From: CAWDMC01 sp963803295
GTDB lineage: Bacteria; Acidobacteriota; Terriglobia; UBA7540
Reading direction: 5' to 3'
Assembly: GCA_963803295.1 (NCBI GenBank)
Contig: CAWDMC010000014.1
Coordinates: 1-64,000 of the forward strand
Length of the DNA: 64,000 nucleotides
A program made the translations under genes and the position numbers. Shown piece by piece: positions 27,013 through 35,005 of the stretch (the stretch's first letter is position 1; each line of letters starts with the position of its first letter). Under the pieces are notes generated by a model. The model was not told where the DNA came from, ran no database searches, and saw nothing but the letters and a program-made list of their open reading frames with translations.

Positions 27013-27334
27013 AAATCCGCTCGCTGGTATCGACCAGATCCCGGGTTAGCTGACGAAACTTCTTGTACTCCTCGATCTGGGCGTGCGTGCGCTCCACCGC
27101 TGGCCCCGCCGGGATCGCCTTGGTGAGGGTTTTGCCCTCCCGTTCATGCGTCACCGTCCAGAGGGGACCATGCCCCCGATCGCCGCGCTTGGCACAATGG
27201 CAGGTAGGCTTGCCACATTTGCGATAACTCTCTACCAGCGACCCCGGCCTCATTTCTCCTCCCTGAGCCAGAGCCGCTCGCAGTTGCTGGTTCTTCGCCT
27301 GCAATTCTTCGAGGGTGAATCGGGAAGCCGCCAT
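26921..27334 (-). CDS. ISKra4 leader ORF (DUF6788-like), N-terminal part of the transposase fusion
   Basis: 137 residues from ATG 27334, which follows GGAGG. Coiled-coil start (FTLEELQAKNQQLRAAL), then GSLVESYRKCGKPTCHCAKR with a Cys-x4-Cys-x-Cys cluster, then THEREGKTLTKAIPAG. It ends ARSEVKKNSARRR when read without shifting. A +1 shift in the AAAAAAAA run (26968-26961) instead joins it to KTLLAAGLHDEV of the transposase, giving one protein of about 580 residues. Its role in transposition is probably DNA or RNA binding. Confidence 0.8.
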   Translation of the reverse strand: MAASRFTLEELQAKNQQLRAALAQGGEMRPGSLVESYRKCGKPTCHCAKRGDRGHGPLWTVTHEREGKTLTKAIPAGPAVERTHAQIEEYKKFRQLTRDLVDTSERICDARLEEYQTARSEVKKNSARRRPPRRGRR

Positions 27335-27486
27335 AGAATCCTCCGCCCCGGATACAGTGCGGCTTCCTCTCTGTAAGCGGAAACCGCTTACAGAAAGATA
27401 ATCCAATCTACTCTACTCCACAACTGCTCATTTTTGCGTCGTGCACCTCGCTCTGACTGTGTGCCCTGTCAAGCAATTTAAAAATG

Positions 27487-28827
27487 TTACTTTCGGGTGA
27501 TTCGTCCTGCAACGCGAAATGTTACCCGTCGTCGTCGTGGTTTTTCCTTTCTTCTTGTCTTGGCAGTTGTCTTGGTTCTTGTCTTTTTCTCAGCGCGCCT
27601 TGTGCGCGCGCCTGTGATTTTGTTTTTCTCTGAAGGTGCCGCGAGTTTCTGAGAAACAGCCGAGACCGCAGGCTTCTCTGCCACCACGCTGGTGCTCCGT
27701 TGGAAAATCCGTTCCCGCTTGCTCTGAATCGTCTGGGAGAGTTGAAAGGGGTCGAGCGTCTGGCGTAGCCGGCGAAGTTCGGCCACCCGTTCTGGGTCCA
27801 CCCCTGACGAGGCCGCCACTCGCTGAAAAGGGGTCTGGGGTGCTTCGTAGTGCCGCCGCAAGCGCGAGCCGATCCGCTCCTTGCGGCTCAGTTTCACCGA
27901 GGGCAGGAAGAGGTTCTGAAACAATCGCAGCTCACCCCGGTAAAGCTCGTCCATGGCGGCCCGTGCCGCTTCCGTCTCGTAACGCACGTAGCCCAGCAAG
28001 CGCCGTACATGCGTCCAGTTCTTCTGCTCGATGTGGGCGTTGTCGTCTTTCTTATAGGGCCGCCCACGGGTGAATTGAATGTCGTGGGCCTGGCAGTAAG
28101 CCCAGAGGTGAGCATTGATGAACTCCGAGCCGTTGTCGGAATCGATGCCCCGCAAGGGAAAAGGCAAAGCCTGGCGGACCGCTTCCAGAGCGGCTTGCAC
28201 GCCTTCCTGGCTCTTGCCCAGCACCGCTCGGCTTTCCGTCCAGCCCGTGTGAATGTCAGTCACGTTCAGCGAGTAGCAGTAGTCGCCCGCCGCCGAATTG
28301 CCCGAGTGGGAGACCAGATCGATTTCCGTGAACCCCGGCCTCTTCACGTCCCACTGATCCGTCTTCACGGGGATGTGGTGCTTCAATAAGCTCCCCGGCT
28401 TGGTGCGGCCATAAATCCTTTGCCGCAGCTTCCGCTTCTCCGAACCCAGCCGGTAGTCGATGGAGCGGGGGCTGATCTGAAGCAGCTGCTTTTCCAACTC
28501 CGGCGTCAGCCGGAAGCGGCGGCGAATCCAAGGCATCCACTCCGGCAGCAGGGCTTTCAGCCGTACTGACCAGGGATAATCGGCCGCCTCCCAGACCGCC
28601 TTCAAGATCGAGACCAGCCGTGGGCCATAGGTCACCCCCCGGCGCCGTCGTTGGGAAACCGGCCGGGCGGCAGGCGGCGAACCATTCAGCAAACGAATCG
28701 CGTGCTTGCGATGATAACGGCAGTTGGCGCAAAACTCGTCCAGGATGCGCTGCCTTTCCGCCCGACTAGCTCGTTGGTAACGAGGATAAACTTGTTGCCA
28801 ATATTCTCTTCTCGAAAGTCGACTCAT
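27487..28827 (-). CDS. DDE integrase-core (rve) transposase
   Basis: About 446 residues from ATG 28827; in-frame ATGs at 28845 and 28857 are alternatives. The N-terminal helical DNA-binding part (LSRREYWQQVYPRYQRASRA; YHRKHAIRLLNG) precedes the rve core, whose acidic triad is seen in FTEIDLVSHSGN, GIDSDNGSEFINAHL and HIEQKNWTHVRRLLGY. The tail (about 395-446) is extremely Lys/Arg/Thr rich and probably binds DNA nonspecifically. The stop codon lies inside the outer left ATGTTAC motif. It resembles the ISNCY/IS481-like integrase group; exact IS family not certain. No break is seen, so it could be active. Confidence 0.87.
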   Translation of the reverse strand: MSRLSRREYWQQVYPRYQRASRAERQRILDEFCANCRYHRKHAIRLLNGSPPAARPVSQRRRRGVTYGPRLVSILKAVWEAADYPWSVRLKALLPEWMPWIRRRFRLTPELEKQLLQISPRSIDYRLGSEKRKLRQRIYGRTKPGSLLKHHIPVKTDQWDVKRPGFTEIDLVSHSGNSAAGDYCYSLNVTDIHTGWTESRAVLGKSQEGVQAALEAVRQALPFPLRGIDSDNGSEFINAHLWAYCQAHDIQFTRGRPYKKDDNAHIEQKNWTHVRRLLGYVRYETEAARAAMDELYRGELRLFQNLFLPSVKLSRKERIGSRLRRHYEAPQTPFQRVAASSGVDPERVAELRRLRQTLDPFQLSQTIQSKRERIFQRSTSVVAEKPAVSAVSQKLAAPSEKNKITGARTRRAEKKTRTKTTAKTRRKEKPRRRRVTFRVAGRITRK

Positions 28828-28830
28828 GAG

Positions 28831-28855
28831 GTTACCCGTATCCATGACGGGTAAC
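28831..28855. repeat. Inverted repeat at transposase start
   Basis: GTTACCCGT, 7 bases, ACGGGTAAC. One arm is the inner subterminal motif, so transposase binding here could also repress its own gene, or the hairpin could block readthrough translation. Confidence 0.6.
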
Positions 28856-28986
28856 ATTCTCAAATTGCGCGACGATAGCCCACTGGTAACATTTTAGCTT
28901 GCGCGATACGTGTGCTTGACAGTCCAGCTGGGCGAATTCTAAAATTAAAGGTTTCAGGTTCTCTATTATCAAGATTAAGGCGGCAC

Positions 28987-29340
28987 ATGGACAAGAAGAA
29001 AGCCGAGACTTACAAGTTGCGGCTGCTGGAGAGACGGAAGGAACTGCTGAAGGCTGTCTCGCAGTCCACCCAGGACGGGCGAGAGGCCGATGGAGACGCC
29101 ACCCAGGACGTTGCGGACAAGGCGGCAAACGCGTACACGAAAGAATTCCTGTTCCATCAAAGCGACGACAATCGAAGGACCCTTCAGTTGGTGAACGAGG
29201 CTCTAGAACGCGTGGAACACGGTTCCTATGGGCTGTGCGTGGCCTGCAACGAAGAGGTGCAACCGCGCCGCCTGGATGCCGTGCCCTGGGCTCCGCACTG
29301 CATCGAGTGTCAGGAAAAGGAGGAGAAAGGACTGCTCTAG
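28987..29340 (+). CDS. DksA/TraR-family zinc-finger RNA-polymerase-binding protein
   Basis: 117 residues from ATG 28987. An N-terminal coiled-coil hairpin (YKLRLLERRKELLKAVSQST; then QSDDNRRTLQLVNEALERVE) is followed by a four-cysteine zinc finger CVACNEEVQ...CIEC typical of the family, and a short charged tail. Members bind the RNA polymerase secondary channel and modulate transcription, often with ppGpp; the acidic tip residues sit in GREADGDATQDVADKAAN. An insertion sequence ends 65 bases upstream, so the original promoter has probably been displaced. It is followed after about 120 bases by comF. Confidence 0.87.
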   Translation: MDKKKAETYKLRLLERRKELLKAVSQSTQDGREADGDATQDVADKAANAYTKEFLFHQSDDNRRTLQLVNEALERVEHGSYGLCVACNEEVQPRRLDAVPWAPHCIECQEKEEKGLL

Positions 29341-29462
29341 ATTTTGCTGTTCTTCGTCGCGGGAGCAGGTGGCAGCCGGCCCAAAACTGACCGGACGATT
29401 GTCGAACGGCGGCTCTCCTCGGGCGGGCGCTCTTGAACTCTTTGCGTCCGTCCTCATACCTT

Positions 29463-30429
29463 GTGACACTCGGTGACCAATCCGAAGCGTACGACAGACG
29501 TGGCGGGTCCGGTCACCCTCGGATTTCGCGGTCGCCTCATCTGGGAATCTTTGAAGACCTCGCTTCCTCCCTGGTCTCGCTCGTCTTTCCCAGTTCGTGC
29601 TTGCTTTGCGGCCAGGAATTAACAGGCTTGGCGTGGGATGGTGTGTGCGCGGCGTGCTGGCGATCCGTCGAGCCCTGGCAGGGCGCGAATCTGCTGCCGC
29701 TGTGGTCTTCCGATCATCTCGGCCACCGTGGTGCAGGTTGATCCATACACCTGCGGCGCTTGCCGGACTGCCCAACCGGAGTTCGACGGGGGACGCAGTT
29801 TCGGTGTTTACGGCGGCCGTCTACGGAAAGCCATCCTCGCGCTGAAGTTTCGGGGCAGGGAGCGGCTCGCTGGGAAACTGGGCAGGCTGCTAGTGGGCCT
29901 CTGGTGGGGGATGGATCGAGGAGATGAGGCTGGAGAGACCGGCCCCTGGCTGGTTGTGCCCGTGCCGCTTCATCCAACCCGGGAGCGCGAGCGAGGATTC
30001 AACCAAGCGGAGTTGATCGCTCGAAGCCTGGTAGCCGGGCTTCGTCGCGGCGCCAAGGCGGGAAAGCAAGGATTCATGCCACCGCGCCTAGAGACCTCCG
30101 CGCTGCGGCGGATCAGGCTGGCCGTTCCCCAGGCGGGCCTGAGCGTGGCCGGACGAAAGCAGAACGTTAGCGCCGCATTCGAAATTGCGCGCGGCCAGCG
30201 GATCCGTGAGCGGCGCGTGCTGTTGATTGACGATGTCATGACCACGGGCGAGACCGCTTCAGCCTGCGCTCAGGCGCTGAAGGGAGCTGGCGCCCGCGAG
30301 GTTTGTGTCCTTACGGTGGCGCGGGCCACGCCAGAGTTTCCCGATTTTGCTCAGCCGCGGTTCGATCGAAGCTATCACGGGGCTCACGGGGTGCTGCCAG
30401 TTGACGATTTCGCGTCTTCGCGGAGATAA
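29463..30429 (+). pseudogene. comF: ComF-family phosphoribosyltransferase, one frameshift
   Basis: The first part (from a GTG near 29463; TTG 29433 also possible) reads LVFPSSCLLCGQELTGLAWD and GVCAACWRSVEPWQG. The frame changes near 29685 and continues ARICCRCGLPI, then TCGACRTAQPEFDGGRSFGV and the PRTase domain with VPVPLHPTRERERGFNQAEL and the PRPP loop RVLLIDDVMTTGETASA. The N-terminal zinc ribbon and the PRTase are both complete across the join. ComF proteins are needed for DNA uptake in competent bacteria. A single indel separates the parts, so it may be a recent mutation or a sequence error. An internal start at 29638 could still make the PRTase domain alone. Confidence 0.82.
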
Positions 30430-30470
30430 TACGAAGTGGAAAAAAGCTCGTAGAGCGGAGCGAATCGACT

Positions 30471-31001
30471 ATGGAGGGTGATAAACCGGTCTTGCAGAGT
30501 CCTGTGCTCGTGCTCAACGCTTCCTATGAGCCCATCAATATTACAGCCGTTCGGCGGGCGGTGGTACTGGTTTTCAAAGGCGTAGCTACGACTGAAGAAG
30601 AGAACGGCAGCTTCATTCACTCTTCGCGATTCAGCTGCAGGGTGCCCTCGGTCATCCGCCTACGGGAGTTCCGGCGAATCCCCTTCCAGACCCGGGCGCT
30701 CTCCCGCAAGAACATCATCATGCGCGATCGCTCCACCTGCCAGTTCTGCGGCCGGGTGCTTCCGGCGGCGGAGCTCACCCTTGATCATGTGATCCCGCGC
30801 TCGCGTGGCGGCCATACCGATTGGGATAATCTGGTGGCCTGCTGTCATCCCTGCAATAACCGCAAAGGCGACCGTCTGCCGGGGGAGGCAGGTCTCGAGT
30901 TGCTGCGGCCGCCGAGACCTTTCACCATGCATACCAGCCGTCAGCTGATGCGAATGATGGGGCAGTCGGATGAACGCTGGCGGAAGTACCTCTTCTATTG
31001 A
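30471..31001 (+). CDS. HNH endonuclease domain protein
   Basis: 176 residues. The N-terminal part (about 10-80: LVLNASYEPINITAVRRAVV) is the conserved lead of a widespread HNH family. The nuclease (about 88-140) has CQFCG, LDHVIPRSRGGHTDWDNLVA and CCHPCNNRKGDR, giving the zinc-binding CxxC pairs and the His-Asn-His metal site. It ends GQSDERWRKYLFY. The start ATG at 30471 is 42 bases after the comF stop with only a weak ribosome site. Such stand-alone proteins are common in acidobacteria and cyanobacteria; the biological role is not known. Confidence 0.9.
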   Translation: MEGDKPVLQSPVLVLNASYEPINITAVRRAVVLVFKGVATTEEENGSFIHSSRFSCRVPSVIRLREFRRIPFQTRALSRKNIIMRDRSTCQFCGRVLPAAELTLDHVIPRSRGGHTDWDNLVACCHPCNNRKGDRLPGEAGLELLRPPRPFTMHTSRQLMRMMGQSDERWRKYLFY

Positions 31002-31112
31002 TCAAGCTTGAGCAGGGCCCGATCCGGGCTACAGCCGAAAAGGAACGCCGTCCGGCGGATGTCCTGATACGTCGCTTTGTTTTGCGGGGGTGTATCGACA
31101 GTCACCAAGCGT

Positions 31113-31147
31113 AGTGCACCCGCTGCGTTAGTGCACCTTAGTGCACC
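31113..31147. repeat. GTGCACC direct repeats
   Basis: AGTGCACC at 31113-31120, then two abutting ten-base units TTAGTGCACC at 31128-31147. They lie upstream of a TTGACA and the tRNA-Ser remnant, and resemble the GGTGCAC ends of the ISKra4 copy. Confidence 0.5.
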
Positions 31148-31201
31148 TCCAAACATTGACAATCGTGCGGGCTGGATGCTGAGTTTTGAGGGCAAAAACA
31201 C

Positions 31202-31266
<65 letters not shown>

Positions 31267-31276
31267 AACCTATTTA

Positions 31277-31289
31277 GGCGCTTAGCGCC
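31277..31289. repeat. Short hairpin at the 3' flank of the 545-codon gene
   Basis: GGCGC-TTA-GCGCC, 31 bases beyond the gene's stop. It shares AGGCGCT(T/A)A with the complement of the right flank near 33070. Confidence 0.5.
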
Positions 31290-31319
31290 ATAAGATGTAA
31301 AACGAATTGTCGATGTTTT

Positions 31320-32957
31320 TCATGCTCCGATTCCGAGTTCTGTGAAGACCTGGGACATGGTGCGACGAAGCGTATAGTAATGGTGATCGAGCGCCGTGAG
31401 GTTCGAGGGTGGACGCCCGCGGCGTTGCGGCCGACAGGCAGCGGCAAGCAAGGGCTTGATGACCTTATCGCGCAGCACCAGCAAGGCGGTCAAGGCCCGT
31501 ACGCCGTCGGGCATGGCCTCATAGCGCCGCTTACGTTCTATCTTCCGCACCAGTTGCTTGGCCCGGAACTTTTTCAAGTCGTAGCTAGCGCGGCGAGGCC
31601 CGTATTCTTGCCCGCGAGACCGAACCTCGGCGGCCAGAGCCGAGACCGTAAATCCACCAGGCGCAGCGGCCAACGCCACGACAGCTTCGGCCACCGCTCG
31701 CATCCGGACTTGGTTCAAATCAATTCCACCTACGCGTGTTTGACCGACCTGAGCTGGGCGTGGCAACTGTTCCAGAGTCTCGTCGCTTACAAAGCAGGAA
31801 TCGACCCACGCAAGCACCTGAACGAAACGTTCCAGGATCTGCCGCAAACGCGTGGCGATGTGCGGGAAACGGATCAGATCCCGACCACAGCCTAGCGCTT
31901 GGGTGTTATGCACCAGCGCTTCCAGGCGGAGAACGCGTTCGCCTTTGGTATAGACCTTCAGGGCCAAGCGTGCGCAGCTAACCTTGAACACCGTCAGATC
32001 ATATGTAGGTTTCTCGACCACGACTCTCCAGCCTCTGTCCTTTCGGTGAAAGGTGGGCCGTCGTTTGCTTCCCAGGATGGTCTTGATGCGCTGCAGGCCC
32101 AAAGGGGCACGACTGCGGTCCACCAGGGTTTGGAACACCTGCTCCATCCGAGCCCCACGCTGGAAGAGCAAGTTGCGGCTATACTCGCCCTGATAAATCG
32201 AGTACTGATAATGAAATGCGCTGCGCTCCTGCTCCTCCCGGCTCAGCGCGAAACACAGACAGGTGCTGTAAATCCAACGCTCCGCCAGCTCGCTCAAACG
32301 CCCTATCATCCGCTCCTCGGACAAGGTGTCTGCGATTTGAGCCAAGCCCGCGGCGTTACTGATGCGGGTGAAACAATTCCCCTCCTTCTCAAAGTCGATC
32401 TTCTGGCGGCGGGCTTGACAGGCCACATACTCATGGCCGTTCAAGATGATCTGCGCCGGGAAGGGAGGGTGCCCGGAGATTTTGATGGTGAGATGCCCCC
32501 AGTCGGGGTCCCAGATGTGGAACGAATAGTGGTTGACGTACGGCAGGGGTTTCTTCCGTTCCAGGTGATGTTTGCCGCTTACCTCCCAAACCGGCGCTTG
32601 CGCTTTGCCCACTAGAATCAAAAACAACCCTGGCTTGCCGGTGTGATGGGCCAAATGTGTTTCGCCGATTTCATGTTTCTTCTCTCCGGGCTTGCAGTCG
32701 ATCACTGGAATCGCGTTGGCCTTGGCGAAAGCCCGCAGGCGACGACTGAAACGACCGGCCATCCGCATCAGATGAGAGTTGTCCAGATGCTCTTCCGAGC
32801 CCTCCAGCTTCTGCCACCAAGCCCGGAAACCACCGCCCGAGTGAGCCATGCGAAAATAACCGTTGAGCACAATCCGGTCGACACAGTCATAAGAGCCTTG
32901 AAGAAGGTCCCTGTACCGCTCGCCCAATGGGTCCGCCATAGCGTCGCTCCTTCTCAC
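31320..32957 (-). CDS. Unclassified 545-residue protein of a probably mobile family
   Basis: A large basic protein. The N-terminal half has conserved-looking blocks (SYDCVDRIVLNGYFRMAHSG; YVNHYSFHIWDPDWGHLTIK; SGHPPFPAQIILNGHEYVAC), the middle has ERWIYSTCLCFAL and YQYSIYQGEYSRNLLFQ, and the C-terminal third (about 400-500) looks like a winged-helix region (GGFTVSALAAEVRSRGQEYG; RRASYDLKKFRAKQLVRKIE). From memory, near-identical proteins recur in many acidobacterial and other soil-bacterium genomes, sometimes labelled MarR-like because of this last part. No DDE, HUH, serine or tyrosine recombinase signature is obvious. The setting among IS and hairpins suggests a mobile or selfish gene. The open frame is intact. 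Confidence 0.7.
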   Translation of the reverse strand: MRRSDAMADPLGERYRDLLQGSYDCVDRIVLNGYFRMAHSGGGFRAWWQKLEGSEEHLDNSHLMRMAGRFSRRLRAFAKANAIPVIDCKPGEKKHEIGETHLAHHTGKPGLFLILVGKAQAPVWEVSGKHHLERKKPLPYVNHYSFHIWDPDWGHLTIKISGHPPFPAQIILNGHEYVACQARRQKIDFEKEGNCFTRISNAAGLAQIADTLSEERMIGRLSELAERWIYSTCLCFALSREEQERSAFHYQYSIYQGEYSRNLLFQRGARMEQVFQTLVDRSRAPLGLQRIKTILGSKRRPTFHRKDRGWRVVVEKPTYDLTVFKVSCARLALKVYTKGERVLRLEALVHNTQALGCGRDLIRFPHIATRLRQILERFVQVLAWVDSCFVSDETLEQLPRPAQVGQTRVGGIDLNQVRMRAVAEAVVALAAAPGGFTVSALAAEVRSRGQEYGPRRASYDLKKFRAKQLVRKIERKRRYEAMPDGVRALTALLVLRDKVIKPLLAAACRPQRRGRPPSNLTALDHHYYTLRRTMSQVFTELGIGA

Positions 32958-33015
32958 CTACAGAAATTGAGAACATTAACAGCGACGTCGACGTACTTTC
33001 AACCCTCTCTATGCT

Positions 33016-33060
33016 GCCCCCGCAGGGGGCCACTTTTTCCGAGCGAAGTCTCGGAAAAAG
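33016..33060. repeat. Two adjacent hairpins upstream of the 545-codon gene
   Basis: GCCCCC-GCA-GGGGGC (33016-33030) followed by CTTTTTCCGAG-CGAAGT-CTCGGAAAAAG (33033-33060; 11-bp perfect stem). They lie 59-103 bases before the gene's start. They could be element ends, a 5' leader structure or a bidirectional terminator. Confidence 0.75.
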
Positions 33061-33547
33061 CCTAGTCTATTAGCGCCTCTCTCCTCCGACTTATCCCATT
33101 TTGTCCCTTTTCGACGCAAGACAAACATCGTTGTCGTCGTAACTGTCGTCGCAGTTTCGCCTGCTGTTCGCTGTCATCGTGATCTATGCAGAGTGCATCG
33201 GGTGGCGGACAGACTTCGAATCTGGACCAAAGTCTATATCTTATTGGTTCGCCTTAGACTTTTCCTGCAGGTTAGACTACGATTTTGCTTGGTATTCGAA
33301 CCTTAATGGACGCGAACTGGACGCGAGTTTGCGTCGCGGCTGATTGCGGCCGACGCGGCACACCCGGATTCTCCGATTGTGTCCCTCAGGCCACTCGACA
33401 CTGGAGATCCTGTTGCGGTCTGCCCCGAGGCTTTGGGCGTGCTCAGTCGGGTCGGGAGTCCTCTGTAAGACAGAGACTCGGCATGGGCACTACCCATCCA
33501 GTCCGGGCGAGGGCACCTGCCCGGGTTGGTGTCCTGAAGGGTACCCG
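33061..33547. other. Gene-poor stretch
   Basis: About 490 bases between the hairpins and the secreted-protein pseudogene. I find no frame with recognisable family features on either strand; the first part is rich in GTCGTC triplets. Confidence 0.45.
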
Positions 33548-34793
33548 TCAACGCGAGAACTGTCGGGTGAATCGCAGGGCGTTTTCCCATGGACCCGGCA
33601 GGATGTACCAGACCAGAGTTTTGGACTGGATTCCGTCGAGCGAGTCTTCGGACCCGAGGTGAAAATTGCGATTGCGCCAGCCATAATCGCTGTTGAAAAC
33701 GCCGCTGACCTTGAGCCCCGGAAAATTGTTACTCGGCATGGCCACCGCCAGGCCCGAGGTTCGTGTTGCGTCCCGATACCAGCCGCCCCCGAGATAGTTG
33801 GTGGCGGACTGGGCGAAGGGCAATTCTCCGGACTGATGGCGCGCACCCCGAACTCCCTCGGCATGTAGTCGGCGAAGTCATAACCGAACGTACCGATCTT
33901 CTCGTTGGCGACGTGAGTGAACCGTTCATCGAGTTGCAAATAGTACTTGGGTTCTCCCGCCGGATTGGGAACCCAGTGGGCCCGCGTCTCCAGCGTGTAG
34001 GGCGAGAAGTTGCCGGGTGGGATGGACTCCTCCACGCGGCCTCCCCACACGGCAACCAGGGCCTTCGGGTAGGCCTTATTTGTTGTGGTTGAAATCCAGC
34101 ATCATGGTCATCAAGGTAAGGGAATCGGTTCCCTGACAGAAGATGCCGGTCACCGGCGACATGGCCGTGCCGTCGCCCGCCTGCGTGGGATTGTAGTCCG
34201 CCCGTCCCGGGGCCGAGGCGCTCGAGCAGGGCTTCTTCTCATCGCAGGCGGAAATGCCGGCGCGCACCTGAGCGCTCCACGGCGCGGAGGCTTCCATCGA
34301 CCAGGCGATTGCTCCCGGGTCCCATGGCCGCACATTCACCACGAGTTGATCTAGTCGCAGATAATAGCGCGGAGTGTGGCCGGGGTTCTCGACCCACGAG
34401 GCGCCAACTACCGCCTGGACTGGTTGGCGCGATACTCCGAGGAAGAAGGAAATGTGGGGTAGGTGATTTTCGATTCCTCTTCCGCGACCTGGTGCGGAAT
34501 GAAAAGCGCCACGCTGGTGCCCGGCTCCTGTGCGTAGAGCAATTCCCTTTGCAGATCGCGCCGGGAGATGAGCCCGGCTCCATGGTACAAATCGAAACGG
34601 GCTTCCTGCTCTCCGGCCGGGTCGCGCACCACTACCACCTGCAATTTCTGGTTGGGGTCATCGACCCGTAAACGAGCGGTTTTATGGAATAATCTTCGAG
34701 TCGGCAACCGATGCCGACGTCCTGGGCCTGTGCGCCAACAGCCAACAGACACAGGCATAGGGGGGTTGCGGCAGCGCGAGCTGTAAGTTTCAT
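33548..34793 (-). pseudogene. Secreted protein with repeated domains, broken by several frameshifts
   Basis: Starts at ATG 34793 with a signal peptide (LTARAAATPLCLCLLAVGAQ). It then runs through at least four frames: KLQVVVVRDPAGEQEARFDL and IPHQVAEEESKITYPTFP; VQAVVGASWVENPGHTPRYY and MSPVTGIFCQGTDSLTLMTM; ALVAVWGGRVEESIPPGNFS and HWVPNPAGEPKYYLQLDERF; and finally VSGVFNSDYGWRNRNFHLGS, ending at 33548. The units ASWVENPGHTPRYYLRLDQL and HWVPNPAGEPKYYLQLDERF look like internal repeats. No enzyme family is recognised; a periplasmic or outer-membrane role is likely from the signal. The parent gene would encode roughly 400 residues. Confidence 0.6.
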
Positions 34794-34812
34794 GGCAGTT
34801 CTCTTTCAGACG

Positions 34813-34834
34813 ACCTCCCCGACGAAGGGGAGGT
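34813..34834. repeat. Hairpin in the leader of the secreted-protein pseudogene
   Basis: ACCTCCCC-GACGAA-GGGGAGGT, 8-bp stem, 20 bases ahead of the minus-strand start codon at 34793. Confidence 0.6.
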
Positions 34835-34838
34835 GTAA

Positions 34839-34945
34839 GTGAAACCTACGGATTGGAGCCACACAACGAGCTCCGGCGTTGCCGGTCCTGGGGCGGTGCG
34901 CCTCCCGTAGGTTTCACCGGCTAATCGTGGGTTTCACCGGCTAAT
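34839..34945. repeat. Inverted and direct repeats
   Basis: A perfect 13-bp inverted repeat GTGAAACCTACGG (34839-34851) and CCGTAGGTTTCAC (34905-34917). The right arm overlaps a 16-base direct repeat GGTTTCACCGGCTAAT at 34910-34925 and 34930-34945 (period 20). It has no coding explanation; it may be a protein-binding site or the edge of a lost element. Confidence 0.7.
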
Positions 34946-34987
34946 GATGTTGAATCTCTCTAAGGTTTGCAATCCTACCGCCATTGA

Positions 34988-35005
34988 GCCGCCAGGGATG
35001 GCGGC
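34988..35005. repeat. Hairpin after the GH71/GH99-like gene
   Basis: GCCGCCA-GGGA-TGGCGGC, 7-bp stem, 30 bases downstream of the minus-strand stop at 35035. There is no T-run, so it is more likely a REP-type element than a rho-independent terminator. Confidence 0.5.

Larger units (their letters stand above)
25583..27447 (-). mobile_element. ISKra4-family insertion sequence
   Basis: Bounded by inverted GGTGCACGAC (25583-25592) and its complement (27438-27447). It contains a DUF6788-type first ORF and an ISKra4 transposase in a different frame, joined at a run of eight A (minus strand, 26968-26961). Both flanks also carry a same-orientation block GTGCACCT(TT)CGCTCTGAC outside the inverted repeat, so the true ends may extend 10-20 bases further. 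Confidence 0.75.
27466..28922 (-). mobile_element. rve-core insertion sequence with mirrored subterminal repeats
   Basis: Terminal inverted repeats CTGTCAAGCA at 27466-27475 and (complement) 28913-28922. Inside each end lie two ATGTTAC motifs with identical 35-base spacing: 27484 and 27519 on the left, 28892 and 28857 on the right (complement). The inner copy at both ends is ATGTTACCCGTC. One transposase gene fills the element. It lies 65 bases upstream of a DksA-like gene and 18 bases from the ISKra4 copy. Confidence 0.82.
31267..33090 (-). mobile_element. Putative unclassified selfish element around the 545-codon gene
   Basis: One long gene flanked by hairpins at both sides: 31277-31289 on the left, 33016-33030 and 33033-33060 on the right. 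It sits beside a decayed tRNA-Ser. Both outer flanks contain GATAA followed by AGGCGCT(T/A)A in inverted orientation. No terminal repeat of normal IS length and no target duplication could be seen, so the limits are guesses. Confidence 0.35.

Noticed and set aside
33183..33240. The missing 3' half of the tRNA-Ser on the far side of the 545-codon gene
   Set aside because: Only a loose T-loop-like ACTTCGAATCTGG was found, with no acceptor strand matching GGAAGGT.
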